Shown here: piece by piece, positions 24,975 to 33,900 of the stretch | Position numbering within the stretch: the first letter of the stretch is position 1 | Layout of the letters: the number at the start of each line of letters is the position of its first letter | Assembly (NCBI GenBank): GCA_004557825.1 | Contig: SFFL01000004.1 | Span: 62,001 to 126,000 of the forward strand | DNA from: Bacteroidales bacterium | GTDB taxonomy: Bacteria; Bacteroidota; Bacteroidia; Bacteroidales; Muribaculaceae | Direction of reading: 5' to 3' | Length of the DNA: 64,000 bases | Notes under the pieces: model-generated | The model's database searches: none | What the model was told of the DNA's origin: nothing | What the model saw: the letters and a program-made list of their open reading frames with translations, nothing else | Made by a program: the position numbers and the translations under genes

Positions 24975-26264
24975 TTATTTCCCCGTAATATCCAACTTTT
25001 TCCGCATACTGCTCCGGGGCAATGTGGATGCGACGGCCGAAATTATGGTGGCTGTGAGGAGGATGGCGGCGAGAATGATGAGGATATCGGTGGCCTGGAG
25101 CTGCACGGGGTAGTAGTCGATGGCCATAACGGCGGGATTGGAGGCCTGGATTTTCACCCATCCGAAGGTTTGCTGACCCAGGGTGATGAGCGAACCGATC
25201 AGGAGACCCACGATGCCGCCCAGCAGGGTGATGAGCCAACCCTGGTTGGCGAAGATGGCGCGGATGAGGCGATTGGGGGCGCCGATGGCGCTGAATACGG
25301 CCATATTGGCCTGCTTCTCCACCACCATCAGCGAGAGGGTGGAGATGATGTTGAAAGAGCTTATGGCGAGGATGAAGAGGAGCATAAGGAAGGTGATCCA
25401 CTTCTCCAGGGCAATCATGCGGTGGGCGTCGGCTTCCTGCTCGATGCGGTCGGCCACGCGGTAGCCGGCGGGGAGACGGTCGGCCAGAGCGCTGCGGGTG
25501 GAGGCCAGGAGGGAGGGGGAGTCGGAGGTGAGGTAGATGGCGATGCCGGTGGCTTCGGTGGTGTAGTCGAGGAGGCGCCGGGCCACGGAGAGGGGCACCA
25601 CGAGCATGTCGCGGTCCTGCTCCTCTTGCTCCACCTGGTAGACGCCCTGCACGCGGAGCTGTGCGCCGCGGAAGGCCTTCATGGGATTGGCGGGATTTAC
25701 GCGGCCGAGACGGCGCGGCTCAAAGAGGCCGATGGTATCGGCTGGGTGCGCATTGAGGGTGAGGGCAGCCCCCACGGAGAGGAAGGCTGCCTCAGAGGCG
25801 GCTGAGGCGGGGGCAGCTGTGGCTTCCTGCGCGGGGGCGGCTTCGGCGGGGCCGGAGGCGGGGGCGGAGGCGAGGAGGATGGAGGGGAGGCCGGAGGCGG
25901 CGATGGCGCGGGGAGGGAGGGCGCGGATGTTGACGGGCATCTGGCCGTGGGCGCTGATGGCGAAGGCCTGCTCGTCGATGAGGGGGGCGGCGAGGGCTAC
26001 ACCGGGGGTTGTGGCCAGGGCGTCGGCCAGCGAGTCGGCGTTGGCGATGGTGTGGGCGGCCACAGGGAGCACCAGCAGGGGCGGGTTGAAGCTGGAGGTT
26101 TTCTTCTCGACGAGCTGGGTGAAGCCATTGAAGACGCTGAGCACAATGATCATAGCCGCGGCGGCTACGGCCACGCCGGCAATGGCCACGGCCGAAATCA
26201 CATTTACGGCGCCGTGGCTTTTATGGCTGAGGAGGTAGCGGAGGGCGATTCTAAGCGAGAGCAT
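24975..26264 (-). CDS. FtsX-like ABC transporter permease (LolC/LolE type)
   Basis: Inner-membrane permease resembling the lipoprotein-releasing LolC/E proteins. Layout is one N-terminal helix (VNVISAVAIAGVAVAAAAMI), a periplasmic MacB-like domain of about 240 residues, and three C-terminal helices (WITFLMLLFILAISSFNIIS, LITLLGGIVGLLIGSLITLG, ILIILAAILLTATIISAVAS). Length 429 residues is normal. The periplasmic domain holds an Ala-rich insert of about 30 residues (ASGPAEAAPAQEATAAPASA). The start overlaps the WbqC-like gene by 14 bases, so the two are translationally coupled. No ATPase partner is adjacent; Bacteroidetes often encode it elsewhere. Lipoprotein release is the likely role but other substrates are possible. 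Confidence 0.82.
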   Translation of the reverse strand: MLSLRIALRYLLSHKSHGAVNVISAVAIAGVAVAAAAMIIVLSVFNGFTQLVEKKTSSFNPPLLVLPVAAHTIANADSLADALATTPGVALAAPLIDEQAFAISAHGQMPVNIRALPPRAIAASGLPSILLASAPASGPAEAAPAQEATAAPASAASEAAFLSVGAALTLNAHPADTIGLFEPRRLGRVNPANPMKAFRGAQLRVQGVYQVEQEEQDRDMLVVPLSVARRLLDYTTEATGIAIYLTSDSPSLLASTRSALADRLPAGYRVADRIEQEADAHRMIALEKWITFLMLLFILAISSFNIISTLSLMVVEKQANMAVFSAIGAPNRLIRAIFANQGWLITLLGGIVGLLIGSLITLGQQTFGWVKIQASNPAVMAIDYYPVQLQATDILIILAAILLTATIISAVASTLPRSSMRKKLDITGK

Positions 26265-26811
26265 TGCGGAGATATATTGCGGCCTCGGGGCCGAGGCAGA
26301 AAATCAGGTCGAGGATGCTGAGGCCGGGGATGAATCCGAGCCGGTCGGCGCGCGGCTGCCAGTAGGGGGGCAGGGTAGTTTTTAGTGCTGAGTTGGCAGA
26401 TGGCAGTGTGGTGGGGAGGAGGATGGGGCGGAGGAGGGAGTCGGCGGCGGCGATGTAGTGGAGGATGGAGGGGTAGCGGTCGGGGGTGTCGGCTGAGAAG
26501 AGGGGAGCGAACCGGTCGATGTAGAATTCAAAGAAGGGGGTGCGGCCATAGGCCGATTCCAGGGCGGTGCGGTGGATGTGCCACCACTGGCCGTGGTCGC
26601 TCAGAGCTACGTCGGCCCAGGTGGCGTGTGGCAGGCCGTGGGGCTTGACGATGGGCACGGTGAGTGTGAGGGGGCCGTTCACGTCGGCGATGGTATAGCG
26701 GTGCACTTCTTTGCGGCGCTTGTCGAAGAGGGGCGCAGTGGCCAGGGGCAGGCCGGCGGCGCGGCGCACCCAGTAGTCAATCGGGCCGAAGAGCTGCGGC
26801 AGCTCACACAT
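26251..26811 (-). CDS. WbqC family protein with a family C insertion
   Basis: A 186-residue protein of the WbqC-like family, often found with surface polysaccharide genes; its activity is not firmly known. Family marks are LPQLFGPIDYWVRR at the start, PLTLTVPIVKPHG, WWHIHRTALESAYGRTPFFE and the end LSILDLIFCLGPEAAIYLRN. The stretch SANSALKTTLPP (bases 26379-26406) is translated from a family C dispersed repeat, in frame. It lies between lepB and the LolC/E-type permease, with which it overlaps; lepB-WbqC linkage is familiar to me from other Bacteroidales. Likely part of an envelope operon. Confidence 0.82.
   Translation of the reverse strand: MCELPQLFGPIDYWVRRAAGLPLATAPLFDKRRKEVHRYTIADVNGPLTLTVPIVKPHGLPHATWADVALSDHGQWWHIHRTALESAYGRTPFFEFYIDRFAPLFSADTPDRYPSILHYIAAADSLLRPILLPTTLPSANSALKTTLPPYWQPRADRLGFIPGLSILDLIFCLGPEAAIYLRNALA
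26379..26406. repeat. Family C unit inside the WbqC-like gene
   Basis: tttagtgctgagttggcaga followed by tggcag differs by few bases from the intergenic copy near 30128 (tgctaagtgcttagatggca, gatggcag). It preserves the frame. Confidence 0.55.
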
Positions 26812-26814
26812 ATA

Positions 26815-26846
26815 TAGTTAGTAGTTAGTAGATAGTAGATTTTAGA
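26815..26846. repeat. Family C repeat between lepB and the WbqC-like gene
   Basis: tagttagtagttagtagata followed by gtagattttagatt, a run of TAGTAGAT-like units filling the 39-base gap. Confidence 0.5.
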
Positions 26847-26850
26847 TTGA

Positions 26851-28419
26851 TTAGGGCTTGTCGGGGTTGGCGGAGATGAAGAGGCGGTTCCAGCGGATTT
26901 TGCCGGAGAAGAGACCGCGGTCTTGGTCGAAGGAGATGATGACGCGCAGGGGGGTGCCCACGATGTGGTCTTCGGGCACGAAGCCCCAGTAGCGGGAGTC
27001 GAGGGAGTTGTCGCGGTTGTCGCCCATCATAAAGTAGTAGTCCATCTTGAAGGTGTAGACGGGCACAGGCTGGCCGTCGATGTAGAGTGTGCCGTCGCGG
27101 AAGGTGGCGGAGGGGTTGTCCTCGTAGACGCGAATAACGCGCTCGTAGATGTCCCAGGCGGCCTGGTTCATCTTCATTTTCATGCCTTTGCGGGGGATGA
27201 GGAGACCGTCGGGGCCGCCGTATTCGGCGCGGGTCCAGTCGGCGGAAATCTTTTCGGGGTAGAGGGCGTAGATTGTTTCGGGCACGGGAATCTGCCGCTC
27301 GATTTTGCCGATGCGGGGATTCTTCTCGGCATCTTTCACCATCTGTGCGGTCATCGGAGAGATGTAGATGGGGGGCACGGTGCCGTCGGGGAGTACCTCA
27401 TAGCCCAGGTCGGCGAGCTGTTCGGGTGAAACCTGATCGAGCTCGGCCATACCCCGGTCGGCGCGGGGGATGCCCATAGCCTCAAATTCATCCTCGGTGA
27501 GGGGAGCGCCCTTCACCTGGTAGAAGTAATTGTACTGCACATTCTCCGGCACAATCTCGAAGGGTTTGCCGTCGATGTAAATCACGCCCTGACGGATGCT
27601 GATGCGCTGACCGGGGAGCCCCACTACGCGCTTGACATAGTTCTCGCGGCGGTCGACGGGACGGTAGATTTTCTTGCCGAATTCCTGCGATTCGCCGTTG
27701 AGCAGCGCGGCGCCCTTCCATCGGCGCAGGGTGTAGTAGTCGGGATTGGAAACCTTCGACATCACTGTGTCGCCGGCGGGAAAGTTGAATACCACGATGT
27801 CGCCGGCGGCCACGGAGCGGCGCCCCTTGAGGCGCTTGTATTTCACCGAGGGGGAGTCGAGATAGCTTTTGCCCAGACCGAAGGGGAATTCATTGTGCAC
27901 CAGGGGGAAGTAGACCGGGGTCATAGGCACGCGCGGACCGTAGGCCGTCTTGTCGACGAAGAGATAGTCGCCGGTGAGGAGGGTTTTCTCCAGCGAAGAG
28001 GAGGGAATCTGATAGTTCTGCCCCACGAAGGCAAACACGAAGTAGACCAGCACCAGGGCGTAGACGATGGCGTCGACCCACGACATAACCGAGCGCACGG
28101 CTTTGTTCTGCGTTTTCTTCCACCAGGAGAAGGGGATGTAGCCGGTGATGTAGATGTCGAACAGGAGCAGGGCGCCCAGGAGGAGCCAGGGGTTGCCCAT
28201 CCAGATCACCCACAGAAGAAAGATGACCATCACGGCCGAGAAGCGAATCCAGCGGGTGACGCGGTTTTCGCGGACTCTGCGGCGGAAGCCTTCTGCGAAA
28301 GATCCTTTTGCCTCGGCGGAGGCTTTGGGCTGGGTTGCCTCAGAGGCGGCTTTCTGCTGCTGGGCCTCCGTGGAGGGAGTGCTCGACTGATTTTTGTCGG
28401 AAGGTATGTTGTCTTGCAT
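26851..28419 (-). CDS. lepB: Signal peptidase I
   Basis: Membrane serine protease that removes Sec and Tat signal peptides. The catalytic serine is in QIPSSSLEKTLLTGDYLFVD (Ser142), the catalytic lysine in ENYVKRVVGLPGQ, and the C-terminal box FMMGDNRDNSLDSRYWGFVP is intact. Two or three hydrophobic helices precede the catalytic domain (SAVMVIFLLWVIWM, LLLGALLLFDIYITGYIPF, AIVYALVLVYFVFAFVG). Length 522 residues is large but usual for Bacteroidales, whose enzymes carry an extra middle domain (about residues 280-440 here). The Gln/Ala/Lys-rich first 40 residues are cytoplasmic. It is 23 bases downstream of the S41 protease gene and probably cotranscribed with it and with the WbqC-like gene. 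Confidence 0.93.
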   Translation of the reverse strand: MQDNIPSDKNQSSTPSTEAQQQKAASEATQPKASAEAKGSFAEGFRRRVRENRVTRWIRFSAVMVIFLLWVIWMGNPWLLLGALLLFDIYITGYIPFSWWKKTQNKAVRSVMSWVDAIVYALVLVYFVFAFVGQNYQIPSSSLEKTLLTGDYLFVDKTAYGPRVPMTPVYFPLVHNEFPFGLGKSYLDSPSVKYKRLKGRRSVAAGDIVVFNFPAGDTVMSKVSNPDYYTLRRWKGAALLNGESQEFGKKIYRPVDRRENYVKRVVGLPGQRISIRQGVIYIDGKPFEIVPENVQYNYFYQVKGAPLTEDEFEAMGIPRADRGMAELDQVSPEQLADLGYEVLPDGTVPPIYISPMTAQMVKDAEKNPRIGKIERQIPVPETIYALYPEKISADWTRAEYGGPDGLLIPRKGMKMKMNQAAWDIYERVIRVYEDNPSATFRDGTLYIDGQPVPVYTFKMDYYFMMGDNRDNSLDSRYWGFVPEDHIVGTPLRVIISFDQDRGLFSGKIRWNRLFISANPDKP

Positions 28420-28442
28420 AATAATGATTGGTCAGGTGGAGG

Positions 28443-30107
28443 TTATTTGCCGGAGAGAATCGAACGGTAGCGTGCGGGGTTGTGGAGCACGATGGCGGCC
28501 GAGTCTACGTCGGCGTCGTGCTTGAGCGACTGTATGATGCGGCCTCTCTCGCCCTGGTAGCGGCTGAGAATCTCAGGACCGAGGTACACCGAGATGAGCT
28601 GACGGTTGAGGTTGAGGTCGTGGTTGAGGTCGTGATGGAGTGTGGCGCGGAGGGCGTCGATCTGAGCCTGTACGGAGTCGTTGAGGTAACCTTCGGTCTT
28701 GGCGGATTTCTCCAGCTGGTCGAGCACCAGTTCGCAGGCACGGTCGTATTTGAATTTCTCCGGGTCGATGAAGCCCTTGAATTCGTTGAAAATCGTGTCG
28801 GAGATTTCAAAGGTGTGGGGGTCGGGGCTTTCGGGATGGAAAGCGGCGTAGCGGTTGGCGAAGTTGAAGCTCCAGTTGTCGCTGACGATGTTGTAGACCA
28901 TACGGTTCACCTCGGGCTGCACGGTGGTGATGTCGGGGGTGATGCCGCCGCCGTCGCGCACCTCGCGGCCTGCGCGGGTGTGCCATACGTTGGTGAGCGA
29001 GTCGGGGATACGGGCCACGGAGCCGTCGGGGTTGCGGTGGCTGTAGTCGATGGCCTGAATCAGACGGCCCGAGGGAATGTAATATTTGGCGATGGTGACC
29101 TTGATGAGGCCGTCGTAGGGGATCTGACGGGTCGACTGCACGAGGCCTTTGCCGAAGGAGCGCTCGCCCACAATGACGGCGCGGTCGAGGTCCTGCAGGG
29201 CGCCGGTGACGATTTCGGCGGCGGAGGCGGAGTTGCCGTTGACGAGGATGGCCAGGGGAATATCGGGAGCGAGCGGTTTGGAGGTGGTTTTATACACCTT
29301 TTCGTTGGCCTGGCCGCGGCCGCGTGTGCGGAGCACTTCGGTGCCCTTGGGCACGAAGAGACCCACGATGCCCACGGCGCTCTCCAGGAGGCCGCCGCCA
29401 TTGTTGCGCAGGTCGAGGACGATGCCCTTGAGCGACTTGTCGGCCAGGAGGGCTTTGAGCGCCTCGCGGGTCTTTTCGAGAGATTTGTCGTTGAAGGTGG
29501 AGAGGGTGATAATGCCTATGTCGCCGCGCACCACACCGTAGTATGGCACGGGGTTGATGTTGATTTTCTCGCGCGGCACTACAAAGGAGAGCACCGTGTC
29601 GGTGTGCGCCTGCGAGCCATATTTGCGCCGGACGGTGACGGCCACCGATGTGCCGGCCTGGCCGCGGAGGCGCTTGGAGATTTCCGCCGAGGTGAGGGAG
29701 CCTACGGAGTCGCCGTCGATGGTGATGAAGACGTCGCCGGGGCGGAGACCTACACGCTTGGCGGGGGAGTCATCGCGGGGCTCAGAGATGAAGGTTTCGC
29801 CATCGCGGGTGCCGATGAAAGAGCCGATGCCGCCGTATTCGCCGGTGGAGATGGTGAGGAAATCTTCCTGCTCGTTTTCGGGGATATATTCGGTGTATGG
29901 GTCGATTTCATCGAGCATAGCGGCGATGGCGGTCTGCATCGACTTGTCGGCATCGATAGTGTCGACATAGGAGGTTTGCAGCGCGCGGTACACGGCGTTG
30001 AAGATTTCGAGGTTTTTTGAAATATCGGCCTTGGTGCTCCGTGTTGCGGCCACGGCAGCGGCGCTCAGGAGCAGCACAATGAGCAAAAAGGCAGGAAGCT
30101 TCTTCAT
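28443..30107 (-). CDS. S41 family carboxy-terminal processing protease
   Basis: Periplasmic serine protease of the CtpA/Tsp family. A signal peptide (MKKLPAFLLIVLLLSAAAVA) is followed by a helical region, a PDZ domain (about residues 85-165, GGIGSFIGTRDGETFISEPR, RVGLRPGDVFITIDGDSV) and the S41 catalytic domain: LKGIVLDLRNNGGGLLESAV, then the nucleophile in VNGNSASAAEIVTGAL (serine near residue 292) and the lysine in GERSFGKGLVQ. About 180 C-terminal residues follow, as in Bacteroidetes homologues. Length 554 is normal. It leads the operon with lepB. Substrate unknown; protein quality control in the envelope is likely. Confidence 0.92.
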   Translation of the reverse strand: MKKLPAFLLIVLLLSAAAVAATRSTKADISKNLEIFNAVYRALQTSYVDTIDADKSMQTAIAAMLDEIDPYTEYIPENEQEDFLTISTGEYGGIGSFIGTRDGETFISEPRDDSPAKRVGLRPGDVFITIDGDSVGSLTSAEISKRLRGQAGTSVAVTVRRKYGSQAHTDTVLSFVVPREKININPVPYYGVVRGDIGIITLSTFNDKSLEKTREALKALLADKSLKGIVLDLRNNGGGLLESAVGIVGLFVPKGTEVLRTRGRGQANEKVYKTTSKPLAPDIPLAILVNGNSASAAEIVTGALQDLDRAVIVGERSFGKGLVQSTRQIPYDGLIKVTIAKYYIPSGRLIQAIDYSHRNPDGSVARIPDSLTNVWHTRAGREVRDGGGITPDITTVQPEVNRMVYNIVSDNWSFNFANRYAAFHPESPDPHTFEISDTIFNEFKGFIDPEKFKYDRACELVLDQLEKSAKTEGYLNDSVQAQIDALRATLHHDLNHDLNLNRQLISVYLGPEILSRYQGERGRIIQSLKHDADVDSAAIVLHNPARYRSILSGK

Positions 30108-30112
30108 AAATG

Positions 30113-30250
30113 ACAGGGCTTAGATGATAGTGCTAAGTGCTTAGATGGCAGATGGCAGTTCTAAGTGCTTAGAGCTTAGATAGTAGATGGCGGGCGCGGC
30201 AGGCGGTAGGGGCGCGATATATCCCGGCCGCGCCAGTCGGGGGCCAGTCG
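30113..30250. repeat. Composite repeat cluster C-A upstream of the S41 gene
   Basis: Family C units (gcttagatgatagtgctaag, tgcttagatggcagatggca, gcttagagcttagatagtag) run to 30188, then a family A core (GGTAGGGGCGCGATATATCC, CGGCCGCGCC) and two direct GGGGCCAGTCG words to 30258. Confidence 0.65.
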
Positions 30251-30263
30251 GGGGCCAGTCGGG

Positions 30264-30890
30264 TTATTCGCAGCAGTGGCCTTCGCCACAGCAATGGCCG
30301 CCTTTTCCTTCGCCTTCGGAGGAGCAGCAATGGCCTTCGCCTTCACCGCTGTGGCAGCCGCAGGAGCCTTCGGAGCCATCATGGCAGCCGCCGCAATGGC
30401 AGGAGTGGGCGGGGTGGAGCTCTTCGGGTGTGGCGTCGCGGACCAGGAGGATGGTGCCGTCGAAGCGGACGGGTTTGCCGGCCAGGGGGTGGTTGAAGTC
30501 GAGGCGCACTGAGTCGGCGGTGACTTCTTTTACGAGGCCGTTGATGCGGAAGCCGTCGGCGGTCATCATAGGCACGTAATTGCCGGGGGCAATCATTTCG
30601 GCGTCGAATTTGCCGTCGACGAGGAAGATATCTTTTTCGAGGGTTACGATTTGCTCGGGGTCGTAGGGGCCGAAGGCTTCGTCGGCGGAGGCGGTGACGT
30701 TGAATTTGCCGCCTTCTTCGAGGCCGTCGATGGCTTTTTCAAGAGGCTCGATCATACCGCGGGTGACGCCAAAGACGATTTTCTCGGGGTCGGATTTATC
30801 GGTTTGGTGCACGAGGGTTTCGGTGCCGTCTTGGTTGATGCGGTAGAGGTCGTAGCCGAGCTCTACATATTTTCCGGGGGTAATTTTCAT
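30264..30890 (-). CDS. SlyD-like FKBP peptidyl-prolyl isomerase with metal-binding tail
   Basis: Cytoplasmic folding helper and metallochaperone of the SlyD type. Residues 1-70 hold the FKBP start (YVELGYDLYRINQDGTETLV, VFGVTRGMIEPLEKAIDGLE), an insert-in-flap domain follows (about 70-120), and the FKBP fold closes with VRLDFNHPLAGKPVRFDGTI. The last 48 residues are very rich in His, Cys and Gly (HPAHSCHCGGCHDGSEGSCG, then HCC triplets), as in SlyD tails that bind nickel or zinc. Length 208. No hydrogenase maturation gene is in the window, so the metal role is inference. The gene is read toward the S41 gene and follows mfd by 71 bases. Confidence 0.88.
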   Translation of the reverse strand: MKITPGKYVELGYDLYRINQDGTETLVHQTDKSDPEKIVFGVTRGMIEPLEKAIDGLEEGGKFNVTASADEAFGPYDPEQIVTLEKDIFLVDGKFDAEMIAPGNYVPMMTADGFRINGLVKEVTADSVRLDFNHPLAGKPVRFDGTILLVRDATPEELHPAHSCHCGGCHDGSEGSCGCHSGEGEGHCCSSEGEGKGGHCCGEGHCCE

Positions 30891-30961
30891 AGATTTCTAT
30901 TTTATATTTATAGGCAGGTGGAATGGTGAATCGAAGCTGAAGCTTTTCGCCAGCGCCAAAA

Positions 30962-33900
30962 TTATGAAGTGCTCTTTGAGGGAGAGCCGGGGGGCGGGGG
31001 AGCGGGGAGAGCGGTGATGGAGGCGAGGATGTGGACGGCGGTTTCGACGTTGGAGACGTTGGCGAAGGAGAAGGAGCGTTTGCCGGCTTTCTCGCGGATT
31101 TTCACCGATTCGATGTGTGTCTGGAGGTAGGCGATCATTTTGCCGAAGGCCGGCGACTGGTAGTAGGCCTGGTTGGCGGCGTCGACAAAGTAGGTGTACA
31201 TCATACCTTGCTTGAGGGCTACTTTCTCGATGCCGAGCTGGCGGGCCAGACGGCGCAGACGGGGCACACGGGTAAGCTCGGCAGCCTCGGGAGGTATCTT
31301 GCCGAAGCGGTCGACCAGACGCGAGCGGAATTCGCGGATGTCCATCTCGCGCTCCATCGAGTCGAGCTCGCGGTAGAGCGAGATGCGCTCGCTTTCCTGG
31401 GGCACATACCATGCGGGCAGGAGCAGCTCCAGGTCGGATTCGATTACGCAGTCGGCCACATATTCGTCGGCGGTGGGGTCATCGCCCTCGGCGGAGTGAT
31501 TCTCCTCTTTAGTTAACACGCCGGCAAACTCTTCTGTTCGCAGTTCGGTGACAGCTTCTTTGAGAATTTTCTGGTATGTTTCGTATCCGAGGTCGGCGAT
31601 GAAACCGCTCTGCTCGGCGCCGAGGAGGTTTCCGGCACCGCGGATGTCGAGGTCCTGCATGGCAATGTGTATGCCGGAACCGAGGTCGGAGAAACCTTCA
31701 ATGGCCTGGAGGCGGCGGCGTGCAATAGGGGTGAGGGGCGCGCCGGGGGGCACCATCAGATAGCAGAACGCCTTGCGGTTGCTTCGGCCTACGCGTCCGC
31801 GCAGCTGGTGCAGCTCGGAGAGACCGAAGTTCTGGGCGTTGTTTACAATCATCGTGTTCACATTGGGCATATCCACGCCGCTTTCTACGATGGTGGTGGC
31901 AATCATCACATCGTAGTCCTGGTTGGTGAAGTCGATGATGGCCTTTTCGAGCTGCTCGGGGGGCATCTGACCGTGGGCCACGATAGTGCGGGCGTCGGGC
32001 ACCACGCGCTTTACCATCTCTTCCAGGCGGTAGAGGCCTTCGATGCGGTTGTTGATAATAAACACCTGCCCGTTGCGCGACATCTCGAAGTTGACCGCTT
32101 CGGCCAACAGGTCGTCGGTGAGCGAGTTAACCGAGGTGAGGATGGGATAGCGGTTGGGCGGGGGCGTGGTGATGGAGGAGAGGTCGCGGGCGCCCATCAG
32201 CGAGAACTGCAGGGTGCGCGGTATAGGGGTGGCCGACATTGTGAGGGTGTCGACCGAGGTTTTCATCTGTTTGAGCTTTTCCTTGACGGCGACGCCGAAT
32301 TTCTGCTCCTCGTCGATGATGAGCAGGCCGAGGTCCTTGAAGTGCACATCCTTGCCGATGAGACGGTGGGTGCCCACGAGGATGTCGATTTTGCCGTCGG
32401 CGAGGTCGCGGAGAATCTCCTTCACCTGCTTGGTGGTGCGGGCGCGGGAGAGATAGTCGACCCTGACGGGGAAGTCCTTCAGGCGGTCGCGGAAGGTGTT
32501 GAAGTGCTGGTAAGCGAGCACGGTGGTGGGCACGAGCACGGCCACCTGCTTGCCGTCGGTGGCGGCCTTGAACGCGGCGCGGATGGCGATTTCGGTTTTG
32601 CCGAAACCCACATCGCCGCAGATGAGGCGGTCCATAGGGCGGGGCGACTCCATATCGGCCTTCACATCGCGAGTGGCGGTGAGCTGGTCGGGGGTGTCTT
32701 CATATATAAATGAGGCCTCCAGCTCGTGCTGCAGATAGCTGTCGGGGGAGAATGAGAAACCCTTCTCCTCCTTGCGGGCGGCGTAGAGACGGATCAGGTC
32801 GCGGGCGATATCCTTGAGTTTGCTCTTCGTGCGCTCCTTCATTCTGTTCCAGGCACCGGAGCCGAGCTTGTTCACGGCAGGCTCCACACCCTCCTTGCCG
32901 CGGTATTTGGCGAGCTTGTGCAGGGCGTGAATCGACACGAAGATGCAGTCGTTGTTCTTGTAGATGAGCTTGATCATCTCCTGAGTGGTGCCGTTGACCT
33001 GAGTGCGGAGCAGGCCGCCGAATTTCCCCACGCCGTGGTCGACGTGCACGATGAAGTCGCCCGGCTCGATGGCCTGCAGCTCTTTGAGCGAAAGGGCGAG
33101 CTTGCCCGAACGGGCGCGGTCGCTCTTGAGGGAATATTTGTGGAAACGGTCGAAGATCTGGTGGTCGGTGAAGTAGCAGCGCTTCGCGGAGTGGTCGACG
33201 AAGCCCTCGTGGAGGGTTGCTGCGGCGGGAGTGAAACGGATGGAGTCGCCCCGTTCGGCGAAGATGTCGTGAAGGCGAAGAGCCTGCTTCTGCGAGTCGG
33301 TGAGGATATATATGGAGTAACCGTCGGCGAGGAATTTCAGGAAAGAATCGCTGATGAGGTCGAAGTTCTTGTGGTAGAGCCCCTGGGGGGTGCAGTCGAA
33401 GCTTACGGACTTGGCGCCCTCGGCGGGTGCCTGACCTGCCGACCAGCTCAGACGGGGGAATTTGGCCAGGGCGGCGGCGAAGCGCCCGGGGTCGACAACC
33501 TGGGTGAGGGCCGTGCGGTCGCCCTCCGAGGCGTGTTCGGCCGACGCGGAGAAGCTCTCGGATGCAATGGCCTCGATGCGCGCCTGCAGGTGAGTGAAGT
33601 CGCGGGCGAAAACCACGGTATCCTCCGGGATGAAGTCGAGAAGGCTCTGGGCTGCGTCGTCGCCGGAGTTTACATCGGCGGTAACGGCCACCGAATCAAG
33701 CTTTTGCTCGGAGAGCTGGGTCTCGATATTGAAAGTGCGGATTGAGTCGATTTCGTCGCCGAAGAGGTCGATGCGCACGGGCAGCTCGGTGGAGTAGCCG
33801 AAGATGTCGATTATAGAGCCGCGCACGGCGAAGTGCCCCGGCTCGTAGACATAGTCGACGGGGATGAAGCCCAGGTCGAGGAGCCGACGGCGGGTGGCGT

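Noticed and set aside
28428..30020. Open frame of 530 codons on the plus strand
   Set aside because: Antisense to the S41 protease gene, whose PDZ and catalytic motifs are clear.
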